Notes: a model not told the origin generated them from the sequence alone. A stretch of DNA of 51,970 bases from Dechloromonas denitrificans (GCF_001551835.1 NZ_LODL01000039.1:66449-118418), one strand, 5' to 3'. Shown: positions 15,259 through 27,115, counted from the stretch's first letter. Numbers and translations are program-made.

Positions 15259-17322
15259 ATGCTGTTAAGAAAAAATCTAATAACTTCATATTTGCTGCTC
15301 GCCATGACTGGGGCGGTCGCCGACGATGCGCTCGAACTGTCGACCGTCGAAGTTCGGGCACAGGCCGAGAATCTCGAAGGCATCGCCGCCGCCGGCAGCC
15401 AGGGCGTCGTCTCCAGCCAGCGTCTGGCCGCCGTGCCGATCCTGCGCCCGGGTGAGGCGCTGGAAATGGTGCCCGGCCTGATCGTTACCCAGCATGCCGG
15501 CGACGGCAAGGCCAACCAGTATTTCCTGCGCGGTTTCAATCTCGACCATGGCACCGATTTCGCCACCTACGTCGGCGGCGTGCCGGTCAATATGCCGAGC
15601 CATGCCCACGGCCAGGGCTATACCGACCTCAATTTCCTGATTCCCGAACTGGTCGACCGCATCAGTTACCGCAAGGGGCCGTACTACGCCGCAGAAGGCG
15701 ATTTCTCGTCGGCCGGAGCGGCACATATCGACTATTTCCGCCAACTGGACGGCACGCTGGCCCAACTGACGCTCGGCCAGCACGGCTACGCTCGCAGCCT
15801 GCTCACCGGGGCGCCGGCCCTGGCCAACGGCCGCCTGCTTTATGGCCTGGAGCTGTTTCACAACGACGGGCCGTGGCAGGTCAGCGAAGACTATCGCAAG
15901 CTGAACGGCGTGCTGCGCTATAGCGAAGGCAGCCGCCGCAATGGTTGGTCGGTGACCGGCATGGCCTATCGCGGGCAATGGACGTCCACCGACCAGATTG
16001 CCCAGCGCGCCATCGACAGCGGCGCGGTCGACCGCTTCGGCACGTTCGATTCGACGACCGGCGGCAAGACTTACCGCTACAGCCTGGCCGCCGACTGGGC
16101 CAGGCAGGGCGAGCAAAGCCAGAGCACGGCCAATATCTGGTGGCTGCGTTCCGGCCTCGATCTATGGTCCAACTTTCAGTACTGCCTGAACGATTACGCC
16201 GCCAACGGCAATTGCGCCACCGGTGATCAGTTCAAGCAGGGCGAACGGCGGCAGGCCGGCGGTTTCTCGCTCGCGCACACCGTTTTTGATCGTTGGGGTG
16301 GTTTCGAGGTCAGCAACGCTTTCGGCCTGCAGGCCCGGGTCGACCGCCTGAATCCAGTCGGCCTTTACAACACTAGCCAGCGCGCGACCTGGCAGACTGT
16401 GCGCGAGGATCGCGTCAGCCAGCGCAGCCTCGGGCTGTGGGCGCAGAACGAAGTGCGCTGGGCCTCGTGGTTCCGCTCCATCCAGGGGCTACGGGCCGAT
16501 GCCTACGATTTTGTGGTGGACGCCAATTTGAGCGCCAATGCCGGTGCGGCTAGCGATCAGATGTTGACCCCAAAATTCTCGCTGGTCTTCGGCCCCTGGC
16601 AAAAAACCGAGCTCTACCTGAACTACGGCCATGGTTTCCATTCCAACGACGCGCGCGGTACGACGATCCGCGTCGATCCGGCCAGTGGCGACACGGTGAA
16701 CCCGGTCAAACCGCTGGTTCGCAGCAAGGGCCAGGAAATTGGCCTGCGTTCGGAAATCGTGCCTGGCTGGCAGTCGACCGCCGCCCTCTGGCAACTGGAA
16801 GCGGCGTCCGAACTGCTCTTCGTCGGCGATGCCGGGACGACCGAGGCTTCACGACCTTCCCGGCGCTACGGTCTGGAGTGGACCAATTTCTACGCAGTGA
16901 ACGACTGGCTGGCGGTCGACGCCGATCTCGCCTGGTCGCACGCCCGCTTCCGGGATGCCGCGCCGGAAGGCAGTTACATTCCGGGGGCGGTCGGTACCAC
17001 CGCCAACCTGGGCCTCAGCATCGATCAGCTCGGCCCGTGGTTTGGCGCGCTGCGTCTGCGCTATTTCGGCTCGCGGCCGATGATCGAGGACAATTCGGTA
17101 CGGGCGCCGGGGTCGGCGCTGACCAATCTGCGCCTCGGCTACCGCTTCGGCCGGCAAACTTCGCTGGCCCTCGATATCTACAATCTGTTCGACCGCCGGG
17201 TCAATGACATCGAGTACTGGTACGACTCGCAACTGGCCGGCGAAAGCTCGCCGATATTCGATCGCCATGTCCATCCGGGCGAGCCGCGCAGCGCCCGGCT
17301 GACCATTTCGCATCGTTTCTGA
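15259..17322 (+). CDS. TonB-dependent outer-membrane receptor, possibly for nickel
   Basis: About 687 residues from the ATG at 15259. A signal peptide (MLLRKNLITSYLLLAMTGAVA) is followed by a plug domain (VEVRAQAENLEGIA, then EALEMVPGLIVTQHAGDGKA and YFLRGFNLDHGTDF) and a 22-strand-type barrel ending in Phe (ARLTISHRF). It imports a metal complex or small molecule across the outer membrane using TonB. Its place next to nikR and a nickel permease suggests a nickel chelate, but no substrate-specific motif was seen. The start lies directly after a terminator with no visible Shine-Dalgarno, so expression may depend on readthrough, or the true start may be internal (for example 15304). Confidence 0.88.
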   Translation: MLLRKNLITSYLLLAMTGAVADDALELSTVEVRAQAENLEGIAAAGSQGVVSSQRLAAVPILRPGEALEMVPGLIVTQHAGDGKANQYFLRGFNLDHGTDFATYVGGVPVNMPSHAHGQGYTDLNFLIPELVDRISYRKGPYYAAEGDFSSAGAAHIDYFRQLDGTLAQLTLGQHGYARSLLTGAPALANGRLLYGLELFHNDGPWQVSEDYRKLNGVLRYSEGSRRNGWSVTGMAYRGQWTSTDQIAQRAIDSGAVDRFGTFDSTTGGKTYRYSLAADWARQGEQSQSTANIWWLRSGLDLWSNFQYCLNDYAANGNCATGDQFKQGERRQAGGFSLAHTVFDRWGGFEVSNAFGLQARVDRLNPVGLYNTSQRATWQTVREDRVSQRSLGLWAQNEVRWASWFRSIQGLRADAYDFVVDANLSANAGAASDQMLTPKFSLVFGPWQKTELYLNYGHGFHSNDARGTTIRVDPASGDTVNPVKPLVRSKGQEIGLRSEIVPGWQSTAALWQLEAASELLFVGDAGTTEASRPSRRYGLEWTNFYAVNDWLAVDADLAWSHARFRDAAPEGSYIPGAVGTTANLGLSIDQLGPWFGALRLRYFGSRPMIEDNSVRAPGSALTNLRLGYRFGRQTSLALDIYNLFDRRVNDIEYWYDSQLAGESSPIFDRHVHPGEPRSARLTISHRF

Positions 17323-17416
17323 GGCGAAAAATACGTGCTTTCCACCTTTGCCCGGGTTCGACCTTTGGAGTAACCTACGGGGTTTTCCCTAATAGCCGAC
17401 AGTCCAAGGAGAATCC

Positions 17417-19693
17417 GTGGAAAAGGATTTGCGCGAAGCCGCACTTGAATACCATCGCTGGCCCACCCCCGGCAAGATTTCGGTCCGCCCGACCAAGGGC
17501 CTGACCAACCAGCGCGATCTCGCACTGGCCTACTCGCCCGGCGTTGCCGCAGCCTGTGACCTGATCGTCGAAGATCCTTCGATGGCCGCCGAAATGACCT
17601 CGCGGGCCAATCTGGTCGGCGTCATCACCAACGGCACCGCCGTGCTCGGCCTGGGCAACATCGGCCCGCTCGCCGCCAAGCCGGTCATGGAAGGCAAGGG
17701 TTGCCTGTTCAAGAAATTCGCCGGCATCGACGTCTTCGACATCGAACTGGCCGAGAACGACCCCGACAAGCTGATCGACATGATCGCCGCCATGGAGCCG
17801 ACGCTCGGCGGCATCAATCTGGAAGACATCAAGGCGCCCGAGTGCTTCTATATTGAAGAGAAGCTCAAGGCGCGGATGAATATTCCGGTCTTCCACGACG
17901 ACCAGCACGGCACGGCGATCATTTCCGGCGCCGCCATGCTGAATGGCCTGAAAGTGGTCGGCAAGAAGATCGACGAAATCAAGGTCGTCTGTTCCGGCGC
18001 TGGCGCTGCCGCCATTTCCTGCCTGAACCTGTGGTGCGATCTCGGCGTCAAGCGCGAGAACATCACCGTCTGCGACTCCAAGGGCGTCATCTATGTCGGC
18101 CGCCCGGGCAACATCGACGAAACCAAGGCACGCTACGCCCAGAACACCGAAGCCCGCACCCTGGCCGATGCCATGATCGGCGCCGACGTCTTCCTCGGCC
18201 TCTCCGCCGCCGGCGTGGTCAAGCAGGAAATGGTCGTCAGCATGGCAGAGCGGCCGATGGTGTTCGCGCTGGCCAACCCGACCCCGGAAATCATGCCGGA
18301 ACTGGTCAAGGAAGTTCGCCCGGACGCCATCATCGCGACCGGCCGCTCCGACTATGTGAACCAGGTCAATAACGTGCTGTGCTTCCCCTTCATCTTCCGC
18401 GGCGCGCTCGATGTCGGCGCCACCCGCATCACCGAAGAAATGAAGATGGCTTCGGTGCGCGCTATCGCCGAACTGGCCGAAGCCGAAGTGACCGACGAAG
18501 TGGCGATGGCCTATCCCGGCCACGACCTCAATTTCGGTCCGGAATACCTGATTCCGAAGCCTTTCGACCCGCGCCTGATCGTCAAGATCGCGCCGGCCGT
18601 CGCCCAGGCCGCCATCGACTCCGGCGTCGCCACCCGGCCGATCACCGACTGGGCCGCCTACCGCGCCAAGCTCTCCGAGTTCGTCTATCACACCGGCGTT
18701 GGCATGCGCGCCATTTTCCAGGCCGCCCGCCAAGCCAAGGGCAAGCGCATCATTTTCGCCGAAGGTGAAGATGAGCGCGTTTTGCGCGCCGTTCAGGTCG
18801 TGATCGAAGAAAAATTCGCCCGCCCGATCCTGGTCGGTCGTCCGGAAGTCATCGAGCACCGTCTGGCCAAGGCCAACCTGCGCATCAAGTCAGGGGTCGA
18901 TTTCGACATCGTCAATCCGGAATCCGACGAGCGTTACCGCGAGTGCTGGAGCGCCTATCACAAGCTGATGGCGCGCCGTGGCGTGACGCCGTCCATCGCC
19001 AAGGAATCGATGCGGCGCAAGCCGACCGTGATCGGCGCCATGCTGCTCAAGCTCGGTTACGCCGACGGCATGATCTGCGGCATGACTGGCCAGTACAGCC
19101 ATCACCTCGGGGTGATCAACCAGGTGATCGGCAAGCGCCCGGGGGTCAATACGCTGGCCGCGATGAACTACCTGATGCTGCCGGCCCGTTCACTGTTCAT
19201 CTGCGACACCCACGTCAATGAAAACCCGACGGCCGAAGAAATCGCCGAAATGACGCTGATGGCCGCCGAGCAGGTCAAGCGTTTCGGCAGCCACCCGAAG
19301 GCGGCGCTGCTGTCGCATTCCAACTTCGGTTCGGGCTCCTCCGAATCGGCCCGCAAGATGAGCAAGGCGGCCGGTCTGATTTCCGCGATGTCGGCCGGCG
19401 AACTGGAAGTCGATGGCGAAATGCACGGCGACTCCGCGCTGAGTGAGGACGTCCGCCGCGAAGCCAACCCGGATTCGCCGCTCACCGGCGAAGCCAACCT
19501 GCTGGTAATGCCGAATATCGATGCCGCCAACATCTCCTACAACCTGTTGAAGATGACCGGTGGCGAAGGCGTCACCATCGGCCCCATCCTGCTCGGTGCG
19601 GCCCGTCCGGTGCATGTGCTGACCTCGACGGCGACCGTTCGTCGCGTCGTCAACATGACGGCGCTGGCCGTCGTCGAGTCGATGGAGCGTTAA
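17417..19693 (+). CDS. maeB: NADP-dependent malic enzyme (malic enzyme-phosphotransacetylase fusion), MaeB
   Basis: 758 residues. The N-terminal malic-enzyme part (about 1-430) shows [33 protein letters not shown] and the NAD(P)-binding GAGAAAISC. The C-terminal part (about 430-758) is a phosphotransacetylase-like domain ([32 protein letters not shown]). This fusion is the standard MaeB form; the C-terminal part is usually regulatory, binding acetyl-CoA or acetyl-phosphate rather than being strongly catalytic. It converts malate to pyruvate with NADPH formation. It starts at GTG with AAGGAG six bases upstream. A terminator follows. Confidence 0.95.
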   Translation: MEKDLREAALEYHRWPTPGKISVRPTKGLTNQRDLALAYSPGVAAACDLIVEDPSMAAEMTSRANLVGVITNGTAVLGLGNIGPLAAKPVMEGKGCLFKKFAGIDVFDIELAENDPDKLIDMIAAMEPTLGGINLEDIKAPECFYIEEKLKARMNIPVFHDDQHGTAIISGAAMLNGLKVVGKKIDEIKVVCSGAGAAAISCLNLWCDLGVKRENITVCDSKGVIYVGRPGNIDETKARYAQNTEARTLADAMIGADVFLGLSAAGVVKQEMVVSMAERPMVFALANPTPEIMPELVKEVRPDAIIATGRSDYVNQVNNVLCFPFIFRGALDVGATRITEEMKMASVRAIAELAEAEVTDEVAMAYPGHDLNFGPEYLIPKPFDPRLIVKIAPAVAQAAIDSGVATRPITDWAAYRAKLSEFVYHTGVGMRAIFQAARQAKGKRIIFAEGEDERVLRAVQVVIEEKFARPILVGRPEVIEHRLAKANLRIKSGVDFDIVNPESDERYRECWSAYHKLMARRGVTPSIAKESMRRKPTVIGAMLLKLGYADGMICGMTGQYSHHLGVINQVIGKRPGVNTLAAMNYLMLPARSLFICDTHVNENPTAEEIAEMTLMAAEQVKRFGSHPKAALLSHSNFGSGSSESARKMSKAAGLISAMSAGELEVDGEMHGDSALSEDVRREANPDSPLTGEANLLVMPNIDAANISYNLLKMTGGEGVTIGPILLGAARPVHVLTSTATVRRVVNMTALAVVESMER

Positions 19694-19735
19694 TCAGGAA
19701 AGGCATTCCCGCTGCGGCGGGGATCCTGCCTGCAG

Positions 19736-19771
19736 CCGGCCGCTTTCCCGCAAGGGGGCGGCCGGTTTTTT
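19736..19771 (+). terminator. Intrinsic terminator after maeB
   Basis: Eight-base stem CCGGCCGC (19736-19743)/GCGGCCGG (19758-19765) followed by six Ts. It lies 43 bases after the maeB stop. The rest of 19694-19868 holds nothing recognisable. Confidence 0.85.
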
Positions 19772-19868
19772 ATGGGTTGCCGACCTTGTTTTGAAAATGC
19801 CTTGTTTTTCATGGTCGACCGCCGGCATCGGCTAGAACCGGGGTTGCGACTGCGGAGTGACCGCTTCT

Positions 19869-21215
19869 TTAGCCGGCCAGCGCCGCCAGCAGCTTGCCGT
19901 GGATGCCGCCAAAGCCGCCGTTGCTCATAACCAGGATTTGATCGCCGGGCCGCGCGGCCGCGACGATTTTGGCGACCAGTTCGTCGAGGTTGTCTTCAAC
20001 CAGCGCCCGTTCGCCCATCGGCGCCAGCGCTTCGCGGGCATCCCAGCCGAGGTTGGCGGCATAGCAGAAGGCGCTATCGACTTCGCGCAGGCTGTCCGGC
20101 AACTGGCTTTTCATGGTGCCCAGTTTCATGGTGTTCGAGCGCGGCTCCAGCACGGCCAGGATGCGGGCGTCGCCCACCTTGCGGCGCAGGCCGGCCACGG
20201 TAGTGGTGATCGCCGTCGGGTGGTGGGCAAAATCGTCGTACACCGTAATGCCGCGCACCTCGCCGCGCACTTCCATGCGGCGCTTGACGTTGACGAAGCG
20301 GGACAGCGCTTCCAGCCCCTTGTCGAGCGGCACGCCGACGTGGCGAGCGGCGAGCAGCGCGGCGCAGGCATTGGCCCGGTTGTGTTCACCGGACAGCGCC
20401 CAGGTCGTCCGGCCGATTTCGCCCGGCGCGCCATGCAAGACCAGTTCGCCGCTGGCGTCGTCACCGGTAACGCGATAGCCGGCCACGTCGTTGAACCGCT
20501 CGACCGGCGTCCAGCAACCGCGCTGCAACACGCGCTCCAGGCTGGCTTCGCCAGCATTCGAGACGATCAGGCCACTGGCCGGCAGCGTACGAACCAGATG
20601 ATGGAATTGGGTTTCGATGGCTGCGAGATCGGCGAAGATGTCGGCGTGATCGAATTCGAGATTGTTCAGGACGACGGTCCGCGGCTTGTAATGGACGAAC
20701 TTGGAACGTTTGTCGCAGAAGGCGGTGTCGTACTCGTCGGCTTCGATGACGAAGAAGGGCGTGTCGCCGAGGCGGGCCGAAACGCCAAAATTAAGCGGTA
20801 CGCCGCCAATCAGGAAACCCGGCGCCATATGGGCGTCTTCGAGAATCCAGGCGAGCATCGAGCTGGTCGTCGTCTTGCCGTGCGTGCCGGCGACACCGAG
20901 CACCCAGCGCCCCTGCAACACATTTTCGGCCAGCCACTGCGGGCCGGAAACGTAAGGCAGGCCCTTGTCGAGCACCGCTTCGAGCAGCGGGTTGCCGCGC
21001 GAGATGGCGTTGCCGACGACGAAGACATCGGGCTGCAGCGCCAGTTGGGCGATATCGAAGCCTTCGATCAGCTCGACGCCGGCGCCGCGCAACTGGTCGC
21101 TCATCGGCGGATAGACGTTGGCATCGCAGCCGGTAACCTTGTGGCCGGCGGCCACCGCCAGTTGTGCGACGCCACCCATGAAGGTGCCGCAGATGCCGAG
21201 AATATGAATGTGCAT
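19869..21215 (-). CDS. mpl: UDP-MurNAc:L-Ala-gamma-D-Glu-meso-DAP ligase Mpl (murein recycling)
   Basis: 448 residues of the Mur ligase family. It shows the N-terminal Rossmann motif HIHILGICGTFMGG, the ATP-binding GVAGTHGKTTTSSM near residue 110, the VIEADEYDTAF metal/ATP segment near 165, LNNLEFDHADIF, and the C-terminal DDFAHHPTAI segment. The HILGICGTFMGG start and the EADEYDTAFCDKRSKF stretch distinguish Mpl from MurC. It reattaches recycled tripeptide to UDP-MurNAc in the cytoplasm. It is divergent from the downstream nucleotidyltransferase-like gene with only 50 bp between. Confidence 0.93.
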   Translation of the reverse strand: MHIHILGICGTFMGGVAQLAVAAGHKVTGCDANVYPPMSDQLRGAGVELIEGFDIAQLALQPDVFVVGNAISRGNPLLEAVLDKGLPYVSGPQWLAENVLQGRWVLGVAGTHGKTTTSSMLAWILEDAHMAPGFLIGGVPLNFGVSARLGDTPFFVIEADEYDTAFCDKRSKFVHYKPRTVVLNNLEFDHADIFADLAAIETQFHHLVRTLPASGLIVSNAGEASLERVLQRGCWTPVERFNDVAGYRVTGDDASGELVLHGAPGEIGRTTWALSGEHNRANACAALLAARHVGVPLDKGLEALSRFVNVKRRMEVRGEVRGITVYDDFAHHPTAITTTVAGLRRKVGDARILAVLEPRSNTMKLGTMKSQLPDSLREVDSAFCYAANLGWDAREALAPMGERALVEDNLDELVAKIVAAARPGDQILVMSNGGFGGIHGKLLAALAG

Positions 21216-21265
21216 GTCACAGAGAGCCGTTAGAATGGGGGCGATTTTACCCTGATCGAGCGCCC

Positions 21266-21856
21266 ATGCCCCGCCATGAACGGCCCCGCCAGCTCGCCGG
21301 CACGCGAGCCAGTATTGCCAGTGCCGCTGCCCGCCTGATGGCGGAGGATGGCATTACCGACTATCACCAGGCCAAACGCAAGGCCGCCCGCCAGCTAGGG
21401 CTGAGCGAGCATGTCGCGTTTCCCGACAATGCCGAAGTTGAGGCCGAATTACGGGCCTATCGCAGCCTGTACAACGGCGATGAGCACGAAGAGATGCTGC
21501 TCGCCATGCGTCATTCGGCGCTCGAGTTGCTCGACTTGCTGGCCGATTTCCATCCCTACCTGACCGGTTCGGTGCTCGACGGCACGGCCGGCGAGCATTC
21601 CCGCATCGACATCCTGCTCTTTGCTGACAGTGCCAAGGAGGTCGAGATCTTCCTGCTCAATCGCGGCATCGATGTCGAGCATGCCGCTTCGCGCAATGAG
21701 CGCGTCGAGGCGGTCTTGGTGATGGAGACAGACACGGTTGAGGCGAACCTTGTTATCATGTCGCCCCTGCTGGAAAGGGTCAGTCTGAAGCATCGGGACG
21801 GCCGCCAGCGCGAACGTGTCCGCGCCGATACGCTGCGTGCCTTACTTTCGGAATAA
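21266..21856 (+). CDS. Conserved hypothetical protein, nucleotidyltransferase-like
   Basis: 196 residues. A basic N-terminal segment (RASIASAAARLMAEDGITDYHQAKRKAAR, shown here in part) precedes a middle part (LTGSVLDGTAGEHSRIDILL) that loosely resembles the G-S...D-x-D core of small nucleotidyltransferases, with DIL supplying an acidic residue. I do not recognise a named family with confidence. It sits divergently beside mpl and upstream of aroQ in the same direction; 39 bp separate it from aroQ. It is a real gene by length, composition and context, but the function is not assignable from sequence alone. Confidence 0.75.
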   Translation: MPRHERPRQLAGTRASIASAAARLMAEDGITDYHQAKRKAARQLGLSEHVAFPDNAEVEAELRAYRSLYNGDEHEEMLLAMRHSALELLDLLADFHPYLTGSVLDGTAGEHSRIDILLFADSAKEVEIFLLNRGIDVEHAASRNERVEAVLVMETDTVEANLVIMSPLLERVSLKHRDGRQRERVRADTLRALLSE

Positions 21857-21895
21857 GCTAGACAAAATGCTGCGATTTGCGGCAAACTTGCAGCT

Positions 21896-22375
21896 ATGAA
21901 GAAGCAAAAGCCCGATTCCAAGCCGGTCGACAAGCCCCGCATCCTGGTGATGCACGGGCCCAATCTGAACCTGCTTGGCACTCGTGAACCCGAGCATTAT
22001 GGCCGGGTGACCCTGTCGGATATCAACCTGGCGCTGGCCCAACTGGCCGAAAGTGCCGGCGTTGAGCTCGAGGCTTTCCAGAGCAATCACGAAGGGGCGT
22101 TGATCGAGCGCATCCACGCTGCCCGCGAGCAGGGTGTGCGCGCCATCATCATCAATCCGGCGGCCTACACCCATACCAGTGTCGCCCTGCGCGATGCGCT
22201 GGCGGCGGTGGCCATTCCGTTCGTCGAAGTGCATCTGTCCAACGTGCATGCCCGCGAACCGTTCCGGCATCACTCTTATTTCTCTGACCTGGCCATCGGC
22301 GTTATCTGCGGCCTGGGTCATCAGGGCTACCTGCTGGCCCTCGAGTATCTGCTTAACAAACTTAATATCGAATAG
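21896..22375 (+). CDS. aroQ: Type II 3-dehydroquinate dehydratase AroQ
   Basis: 159 residues, with the family's three signature stretches: [17 protein letters not shown] (substrate loop with catalytic Arg/Tyr), [17 protein letters not shown], and [18 protein letters not shown]. It dehydrates 3-dehydroquinate in the shikimate pathway. The first about 16 residues ([14 protein letters not shown]) form a charged extension not usual in the family; starting at the next Met (VMHGPN) would remove a core strand, so the extended start is retained. No strong Shine-Dalgarno is visible. A terminator follows. aroQ upstream of accB-accC is a common arrangement in beta- and gammaproteobacteria. Confidence 0.95.
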   Translation: MKKQKPDSKPVDKPRILVMHGPNLNLLGTREPEHYGRVTLSDINLALAQLAESAGVELEAFQSNHEGALIERIHAAREQGVRAIIINPAAYTHTSVALRDALAAVAIPFVEVHLSNVHAREPFRHHSYFSDLAIGVICGLGHQGYLLALEYLLNKLNIE

Positions 22376-22376
22376 T

Positions 22377-22396
22377 CCGGCTTCGGCCGGCTTTTT
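22377..22396 (+). terminator. Intrinsic terminator between aroQ and accB
   Basis: Five-base stem CCGGC/GCCGG closed by a TTCG tetraloop (22377-22390), then C and five Ts (22392-22396). It starts two bases after the aroQ stop codon. Confidence 0.8.
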
Positions 22397-22431
22397 GCGT
22401 CCCCGCGGCGCAATACAGAAGGGAGTCATCC

Positions 22432-22887
22432 ATGGATCTGCGTAAACTCAAAAAACTCATCGACCTCGTTCAGGAATCCGGTATTTCCGAGCTGGAAGTG
22501 ACCGAAGGCGAAGAAAAAGTGCGCATTGCCAAGCATTATGGTGCGGTCAACGCTGCCCCGCAACAATATTATGCCGCCCCGATGCCCATGCAAGCCCCGG
22601 GCGCCCCGGCCGCTTCCTCGGTCAATCTCGATGACGAAGACGAGCTGCCGGAAGGCCACGTCGTCAAGTCGCCGATGGTCGGCACTTTCTACCGTTCGCC
22701 GTCGCCGGGTGCCGAAGCTTTCGTGCAGATCGGCCAGAGCGTCAAGCAGGGCGACACGCTGTGCATCATCGAAGCGATGAAGCTGCTCAACGAAATCGAA
22801 GCCGATGCCTCCGGCGTGGTTAAGGCCATCCTGCTCGAGAATGGCGAGCCGGTCGAATTTGGTGAACCGCTGTTCGTGATTGGCTGA
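22432..22887 (+). CDS. accB: Biotin carboxyl carrier protein of acetyl-CoA carboxylase
   Basis: 151 residues. The N-terminal helix ([23 protein letters not shown], shown as the family start) and an Ala/Pro-rich linker (about residues 40-65) lead to the biotinyl domain with the biotinylated Lys in [14 protein letters not shown] and the thumb-like segment [15 protein letters not shown]. It carries carboxybiotin between AccC and the carboxyltransferase in fatty-acid synthesis. GAAGGGA precedes the ATG. It is directly followed by accC. Confidence 0.97.
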   Translation: MDLRKLKKLIDLVQESGISELEVTEGEEKVRIAKHYGAVNAAPQQYYAAPMPMQAPGAPAASSVNLDDEDELPEGHVVKSPMVGTFYRSPSPGAEAFVQIGQSVKQGDTLCIIEAMKLLNEIEADASGVVKAILLENGEPVEFGEPLFVIG

Positions 22888-22894
22888 TATGGCC

Positions 22895-24253
22895 ATGTTT
22901 GAAAAAATCCTGATCGCTAATCGCGGCGAAATCGCCTTGCGTATCCAGCGCGCCTGCCGCGAGCTGGGCATCAAGACGGTGGTCGTGCACTCCGAGGCCG
23001 ACCGCGATGCGAAATACGTCAAGCTGGCCGACGAGTCGGTCTGTATCGGGCCGGCTTCGTCGACGCTGAGCTACCTGAACGTGCCGGCCATCATTTCGGC
23101 AGCCGAAGTAACCGATGCCCAGGCCATTCACCCGGGTTACGGCTTCCTTTCCGAAAACGCCGACTTTGCCGAGCGCGTCGAAACCTCCGGTTTCGTCTTC
23201 ATCGGCCCGCGCGCCGAAACCATTCGTCTGATGGGCGACAAGGTGTCGGCCAAGAACGCCATGAAGGAAGCCGGCGTCCCCTGCGTGCCCGGTTCCGACG
23301 GCGCGCTGCCGGAAGACCCGAAGGAAATCATCAAGATCGCCCGCGCCGTCGGCTACCCGGTGATCATCAAGGCGGCCGGTGGTGGCGGCGGGCGCGGCAT
23401 GCGTGTTGTCCACACCGAAGCTGCCCTGGTCAACGCCGTGGGCATGACCCGTCAGGAAGCCGGTACGTTCTTCGGCAATCCGGCGGTGTACATGGAAAAA
23501 TACCTGGAAAACCCGCGCCACGTGGAAATCCAGGTGCTGGCTGACGAGTACAAGAGCGCGATCTATCTCGGCGAACGCGACTGCTCGATGCAGCGTCGCC
23601 ACCAGAAGGTCATCGAAGAGGCGCCGGCGCCGCATATTCCGGCCCGCCTGATCAGCCGGATCGGCGAGCGCTGTGCCGAAGCCTGCCGCAAGATCGGTTA
23701 TCGTGGAGCGGGGACTTTCGAGTTCCTCTACGAAAACGGCGAGTTCTATTTCATCGAAATGAACACCCGCGTCCAGGTCGAGCATCCGGTGACTGAAATG
23801 ATCACCGGTGTCGATATCGTGCAGGAACAGATTCGCGTCGCGGCCGGCGAGAAGCTGCGCTACAAGCAGAAGGACATCGTGTTCCGCGGTCACTCCGTCG
23901 AATGCCGCATTAACGCTGAAGATCCCTTCACGTTCGTGCCGTCTCCCGGCAAGATCACGTTTTATCATCCGCCCGGCGGCCCCGGTATCCGGGTTGATTC
24001 GCACATCTATCAGGGCTATACCGTGCCGTCGCATTACGACTCCATGGTGGCCAAGGTGATTGCCTACGGCGATACCCGCGAGCAGGCGATTCGCCGGATG
24101 CGGATTGCGCTGTCCGAGATGAGCATTCAGGGCATCAAGACCAATATTCCGCTGCACCAGGAACTGATGCAGGATGCCCGTTTCGTCGAAGGCGGCACGA
24201 GCATTCACTATCTCGAACAAAAACTCGCCGACAAGGGCGAAGTGAAGAACTGA
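22895..24253 (+). CDS. accC: Biotin carboxylase subunit of acetyl-CoA carboxylase
   Basis: 452 residues from [14 protein letters not shown], aligning with the family start; ATG at 22889 (adding two residues) is equally possible. ATP-grasp features are visible: the glycine loop [12 protein letters not shown] near residue 160, [12 protein letters not shown] near 230, [16 protein letters not shown] near 285 and [13 protein letters not shown] near 335. It carboxylates biotin on AccB with ATP and bicarbonate. It lies seven bases after accB and two bases before prmA, so the three genes look co-transcribed. Confidence 0.97.
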   Translation: MFEKILIANRGEIALRIQRACRELGIKTVVVHSEADRDAKYVKLADESVCIGPASSTLSYLNVPAIISAAEVTDAQAIHPGYGFLSENADFAERVETSGFVFIGPRAETIRLMGDKVSAKNAMKEAGVPCVPGSDGALPEDPKEIIKIARAVGYPVIIKAAGGGGGRGMRVVHTEAALVNAVGMTRQEAGTFFGNPAVYMEKYLENPRHVEIQVLADEYKSAIYLGERDCSMQRRHQKVIEEAPAPHIPARLISRIGERCAEACRKIGYRGAGTFEFLYENGEFYFIEMNTRVQVEHPVTEMITGVDIVQEQIRVAAGEKLRYKQKDIVFRGHSVECRINAEDPFTFVPSPGKITFYHPPGGPGIRVDSHIYQGYTVPSHYDSMVAKVIAYGDTREQAIRRMRIALSEMSIQGIKTNIPLHQELMQDARFVEGGTSIHYLEQKLADKGEVKN

Positions 24254-24255
24254 GC

Positions 24256-25145
24256 ATGGGCTGGAAAAGTGTCAGTTTCTTGACCGACGCGGCGCATGCC
24301 GAGCCGATGTGTGATGCGTTGCTCGAGGCCGGTGCCCTGTCGGCCTCGCTGGAGGATGCCGATGCCGGTACGCCGGACGAGCAGCCGCAGTTCGGCGAAC
24401 CGGGCTCGGTCAATTCGCCGGGTTGGGAGCATTCGCGCGTCGTCGCGCTGCTCGAGGCGGATGCCGATATCGACGCGCTGCTCGCCGAAGCGGCAGCGGC
24501 GATCGGTCTGCCCACTGTGGCGGAGTACAGCGTCGAGGAGGTGGCCGAGCAGAACTGGGTGCAACTGACCCAGTCGCAGTTCGACCCGATCCGTGTTTCC
24601 GAGCGCCTGTGGATCGTGCCCTCGTGGCACGAGTCGCCGGACCCGGCGGCGGTCAACCTGATTCTTGATCCGGGCATGGCTTTCGGCACCGGTTCGCACC
24701 CGACCACCCGGCTTTGCCTGGAGTGGCTGGAGCGTAACGTGACGGCCGAGTGCACTGTACTCGACTACGGTTGCGGTTCTGGCATCCTGGCCATTGCGGC
24801 GGCCCGCCTCGGCGCCGGTCGGGTGGCCGGGGTCGATATCGACCCGCAGGCAGTTGACGCGGCGCGGGCCAATGCCGAGCGCAATGGCGTCACGGCGCTG
24901 TTTGCCGATTCGGCCCAACCGGTGGCCGGCGAATACGATCTGGTCGTCGCCAACATCCTTTCCAATCCGCTGCGGGTGCTGGCCCCGGCCATCTGCGCCC
25001 ATGTCCGTTCCGGTGGCCGCTTGGCCCTGTCCGGTATCCTGCGCGAGCAGGCTGAGGAAATCATCAGCATTTACGCGCAGTGGCTGCCGATGCAGGTCGC
25101 CGATACGCGTGAGGATTGGGTGTGCTTGAGCGGGGTCAAGCCCTG

Positions 25146-25146
<1 letters not shown>
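24256..25146 (+). CDS. prmA: Ribosomal protein L11 methyltransferase PrmA
   Basis: 296 residues. N-terminal substrate domain (about 1-110), then the AdoMet domain with LDPGMAFGTGSHPTT and motif I LDYGCGSGILAI near residue 175, and VANILSNPL as the catalytic-region motif. It trimethylates L11. The accB-accC-prmA order is typical. Its stop overlaps the next start by one base (TGATG). Confidence 0.95.
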
Positions 25147-26165
<1,019 letters not shown>

Positions 26166-26174
26166 GAATTTTCG

Positions 26175-27107
26175 ATGACTACCCTGATTTGCGGTTCGCT
26201 GGCCTTCGACAACATCATGGTCTTTCCCGACCGCTTCAAGAACCACATCCTGCCCGAACAGATCCACATTTTGAACGTCGCCTTCCTGGTTCCGGAAATG
26301 CGCCGTGAGTTTGGCGGTTGTGCCGGCAACATTGCCTACAACCTGATGCTGCTTGGTGGCGAGCCGCTGATCATGGCGACGGTCGGCGACGACGCGCCGG
26401 CCTACCTCGAGCGTCTCGACCGCCTCGGCTTGCCGCGCACGCACGTTCGCCAAGTACCGGGCAGTTTTACTGCCCAGGCTTTCATCACCACCGACCTCGA
26501 TGACAACCAGATCACCGCTTTTCACCCGGGAGCGATGAGTTTTTCGCATCTCAACAAGGTCGAGCATGCCCAGCCCAAGCTCGGCATCGTCGCGCCGGAT
26601 GGCCGTGAAGGCATGATGCAGCACGCCCGCGACTTTGCCGCGGCCGGCGTGCCCTTCGTCTTCGATCCGGGCCAGGGCCTGCCGATGTTCAGCGGCGACG
26701 ACCTGCTCGAATTCATGCGCCAGGCCGAATACGCCTGTTTCAACGATTACGAGGCCAAGCTGCTCTGCGAGCGGACCGGGCGCAGCCTGGAACAACTGGC
26801 GACTGAAGTCCAGGCGCTGATCGTCACCCGGGGCGGCGAAGGTTCCGAGATTTACGCGGCTGGCCAGCGCTACGACATTCCCTGCGTCGAAGCCGATGCT
26901 GTGGTCGATCCGACCGGCTGCGGCGACGCCTATCGTGCCGGCCTGCTTTACGGCATTGCCAACGGTTTCGACTGGCTGACCACGGGCCGCCTGGCCTCGG
27001 TGATGGGGGCGATCAAGATTGCCCATCGCGGTGGCCAGAACCATCAGCCCAGCCGCGAGGAAATCGCCGCCCGCTATCAGCGCGCCTTTGGCGCCTTGCC
27101 CTGGTAA
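26175..27107 (+). CDS. PfkB-family sugar/nucleoside kinase (adenosine-kinase-like)
   Basis: 310 residues of the ribokinase/PfkB family. N-terminal GSLAFDNIMVFPDRF and GGCAGNIAYNLMLLGG carry the substrate-binding pattern; the C-terminal signature DPTGCGDAYRAGLLYG holds the catalytic Asp in the anion-hole motif (usually DTxGAGD). Adenosine kinase-like in overall pattern; the substrate cannot be fixed from motifs. It follows the DUF3426 gene by nine bases and precedes the lipoprotein gene by eight, so it is part of the same run. Confidence 0.88.
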   Translation: MTTLICGSLAFDNIMVFPDRFKNHILPEQIHILNVAFLVPEMRREFGGCAGNIAYNLMLLGGEPLIMATVGDDAPAYLERLDRLGLPRTHVRQVPGSFTAQAFITTDLDDNQITAFHPGAMSFSHLNKVEHAQPKLGIVAPDGREGMMQHARDFAAAGVPFVFDPGQGLPMFSGDDLLEFMRQAEYACFNDYEAKLLCERTGRSLEQLATEVQALIVTRGGEGSEIYAAGQRYDIPCVEADAVVDPTGCGDAYRAGLLYGIANGFDWLTTGRLASVMGAIKIAHRGGQNHQPSREEIAARYQRAFGALPW

Positions 27108-27115
27108 AAGCGGCC

